Origin: JBKHJA01 sp046538375
GTDB taxonomy: Bacteria > Acidobacteriota > Aminicenantia > Aminicenantales > Aminicenantaceae
Reading direction: 5' to 3'
Length of the DNA stretch: 23,152 nucleotides
NCBI GenBank assembly: GCA_046538375.1
Contig: JBKHJA010000031.1
Location: forward strand, 1 to 23,152
A program made the translations under genes and the position numbers. The first letter of the stretch is position 1; each line of letters begins with the position of its first letter. A model generated the notes under the pieces. That model was given only the letters and a program-made list of their open reading frames with translations, searched no databases and was not told the DNA's origin. Below are positions 22,648 through 23,152 of the stretch, piece after piece.

Positions 22648-22927
22648 TTATTCCCTTTTCTTCTTTGTAAAACAGTTATACAGCAAGGCGAAGACAACAC
22701 CCACGACCCAGCCATCGATAACAGCATACAGGGTGGCCACGGCGACTCCCCCAAAGCCCCATTGGCTAAAATGGTAGCCGGGATAGATGGAATCGACTAT
22801 CTTCAGAAATTCCACGCCATATCCAGGCCAGATCAGATTGGCAATACAGACTAAGAGGACAATCAGTCCCCAAACTTCCGAAAGAGTACAGCCAAAAAGG
22901 TGGAAAGAGTAAAGCTGAGAATTTCAT
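22648..22927 (-). pseudogene. Holin-like small membrane protein, frameshifted
   Basis: The minus-strand frame ending at TAA 22648-22650 reads about 80 codons without a start: CTLSEVWGLIVLLVCIANLI, then YPGYHFSQWGFGGVAVATLY, IDGWVVGVVFALLYN, CFTKKKRE. This is the two-helix pattern with central YPGY of proteins annotated as 'bacteriophage holin' in many genomes. An ATG at 22927 opens MKFSALLFPPF in another frame. Removing one base in the A5 run at 22894-22898 joins the two into about 92 residues. It could be a real mutation or a sequence error. Confidence 0.65.
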
Positions 22928-22982
22928 TTGGGATAGAAATAAGGTAAATAAGTTAACTGCCCCCGATTTTTTGGAGAAAAAC

Positions 22983-23126
22983 ATGAAAGTTAAGCCGCTC
23001 ATAAGAAAGGAAACAAGATCAGATATTGAAGCAATTTGGAATGTTACCGCTGCTGCCTTCAAGAATCATCCATTCAGTGATATTACTGAACAACTCATAA
23101 CCTGGATTATTCACATAGGTTTTTGA
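22983..23126 (+). pseudogene. GNAT acetyltransferase N-terminus, ends after 47 codons
   Basis: GGAG lies 8 bp before the ATG. The frame starts MKVKPLIRKETRSDIEAIWN then VTAAAFKNHPFSDITEQLIT, the first strand and helix of GNAT N-acetyltransferases. It then hits TGA at 23124-23126, long before the acetyl-CoA site, which normally lies about 80-110 residues in. Past the stop is an 8-bp inverted repeat. The gene is a truncated copy, or the last part of the window is rearranged. Confidence 0.6.
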
Positions 23127-23147
23127 TTTCCATGAAAAAGGAAATCA
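23124..23147. repeat. Short inverted repeat at the window end
   Basis: TGATTTCC (23124-23131) and GGAAATCA (23140-23147) are perfect inverted copies with an 8-base loop. No T run follows on either strand, so it is not an obvious terminator. It begins exactly at the stop of the GNAT fragment. Confidence 0.5.
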
Positions 23148-23152
23148 GGGAC

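Noticed and set aside
22766..23062. 98-codon minus-strand frame
   Set aside because: It covers the wrong frame of the holin-like gene after its first 11 residues and runs antisense to the GNAT start.
15430..23152. CRISPR arrays, tRNAs or rRNAs
   Set aside because: I found no regularly spaced repeats, cloverleaf-like sequences with TTCGA-type arms, or rRNA segments.

Overview
The first two thirds of the window (about 1-15,430) is a long, unbroken plus-strand bacterial ribosomal-protein cluster. It runs from the last codons of tuf through the S10, spc and alpha operons in the classical order: tuf-rpsJ-rplC-rplD-rplW-rplB-rpsS-rplV-rpsC-rplP-rpmC-rpsQ-rplN-rplX-rplE-rpsN-rpsH-rplF-rplR-rpsE-rpmD-rplO-secY-adk-map-infA-rpmJ-rpsM-rpsK-rpsD-rpoA-rplQ. 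Spacing is very tight, with many ATGA stop/start overlaps, and the only convincing terminator is a 14-bp hairpin after rplQ. The cluster supplies ribosomal proteins, the SecY channel, adenylate kinase, methionine aminopeptidase, IF-1 and the RNA polymerase alpha subunit.

From 15,430 on, the layout is that of an accessory region. A minus-strand lipoprotein-like lytic transglycosylase with three LysM repeats converges on rplQ. Then comes a gene-poor stretch (about 17,206-19,780) of debris: an IS91-type transposase N-terminal remnant, a zinc-ribbon N-terminus whose downstream part is scrambled, a RHH/PIN toxin-antitoxin pair that looks intact, a degraded 43-bp repeat, and the C-terminal remnant of a hydrolase-like gene. 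It is followed by an intact secreted alpha/beta hydrolase of the CocE/alpha-amino-acid ester hydrolase type, a small radical SAM protein, a frameshifted holin-like membrane protein on the minus strand, and the N-terminus of a GNAT acetyltransferase that stops after 47 codons.

The organism is a bacterium of moderate GC content. It has Gram-negative-like envelope features (MltD-type transglycosylase) and ribosomal proteins in their zinc-binding C+ forms (S14 type Z, S4, L36, L24). Sigma70-type promoters (TTGACN, 17 bp, TATA-type -10) stand before three of the accessory genes. The zinc-ribbon start, the secreted AEH-like hydrolase and the overall style remind me of Acidobacteriota/Aminicenantes-type genomes. 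That placement is inference from memory, not something the sequence proves.

I see no tRNA, rRNA, CRISPR array or complete insertion sequence. The most interesting material lies in 17,200-19,790 (gene decay, repeat, possible opposing coding remnants) and in the unusual N-terminal extensions of S5 and L30.
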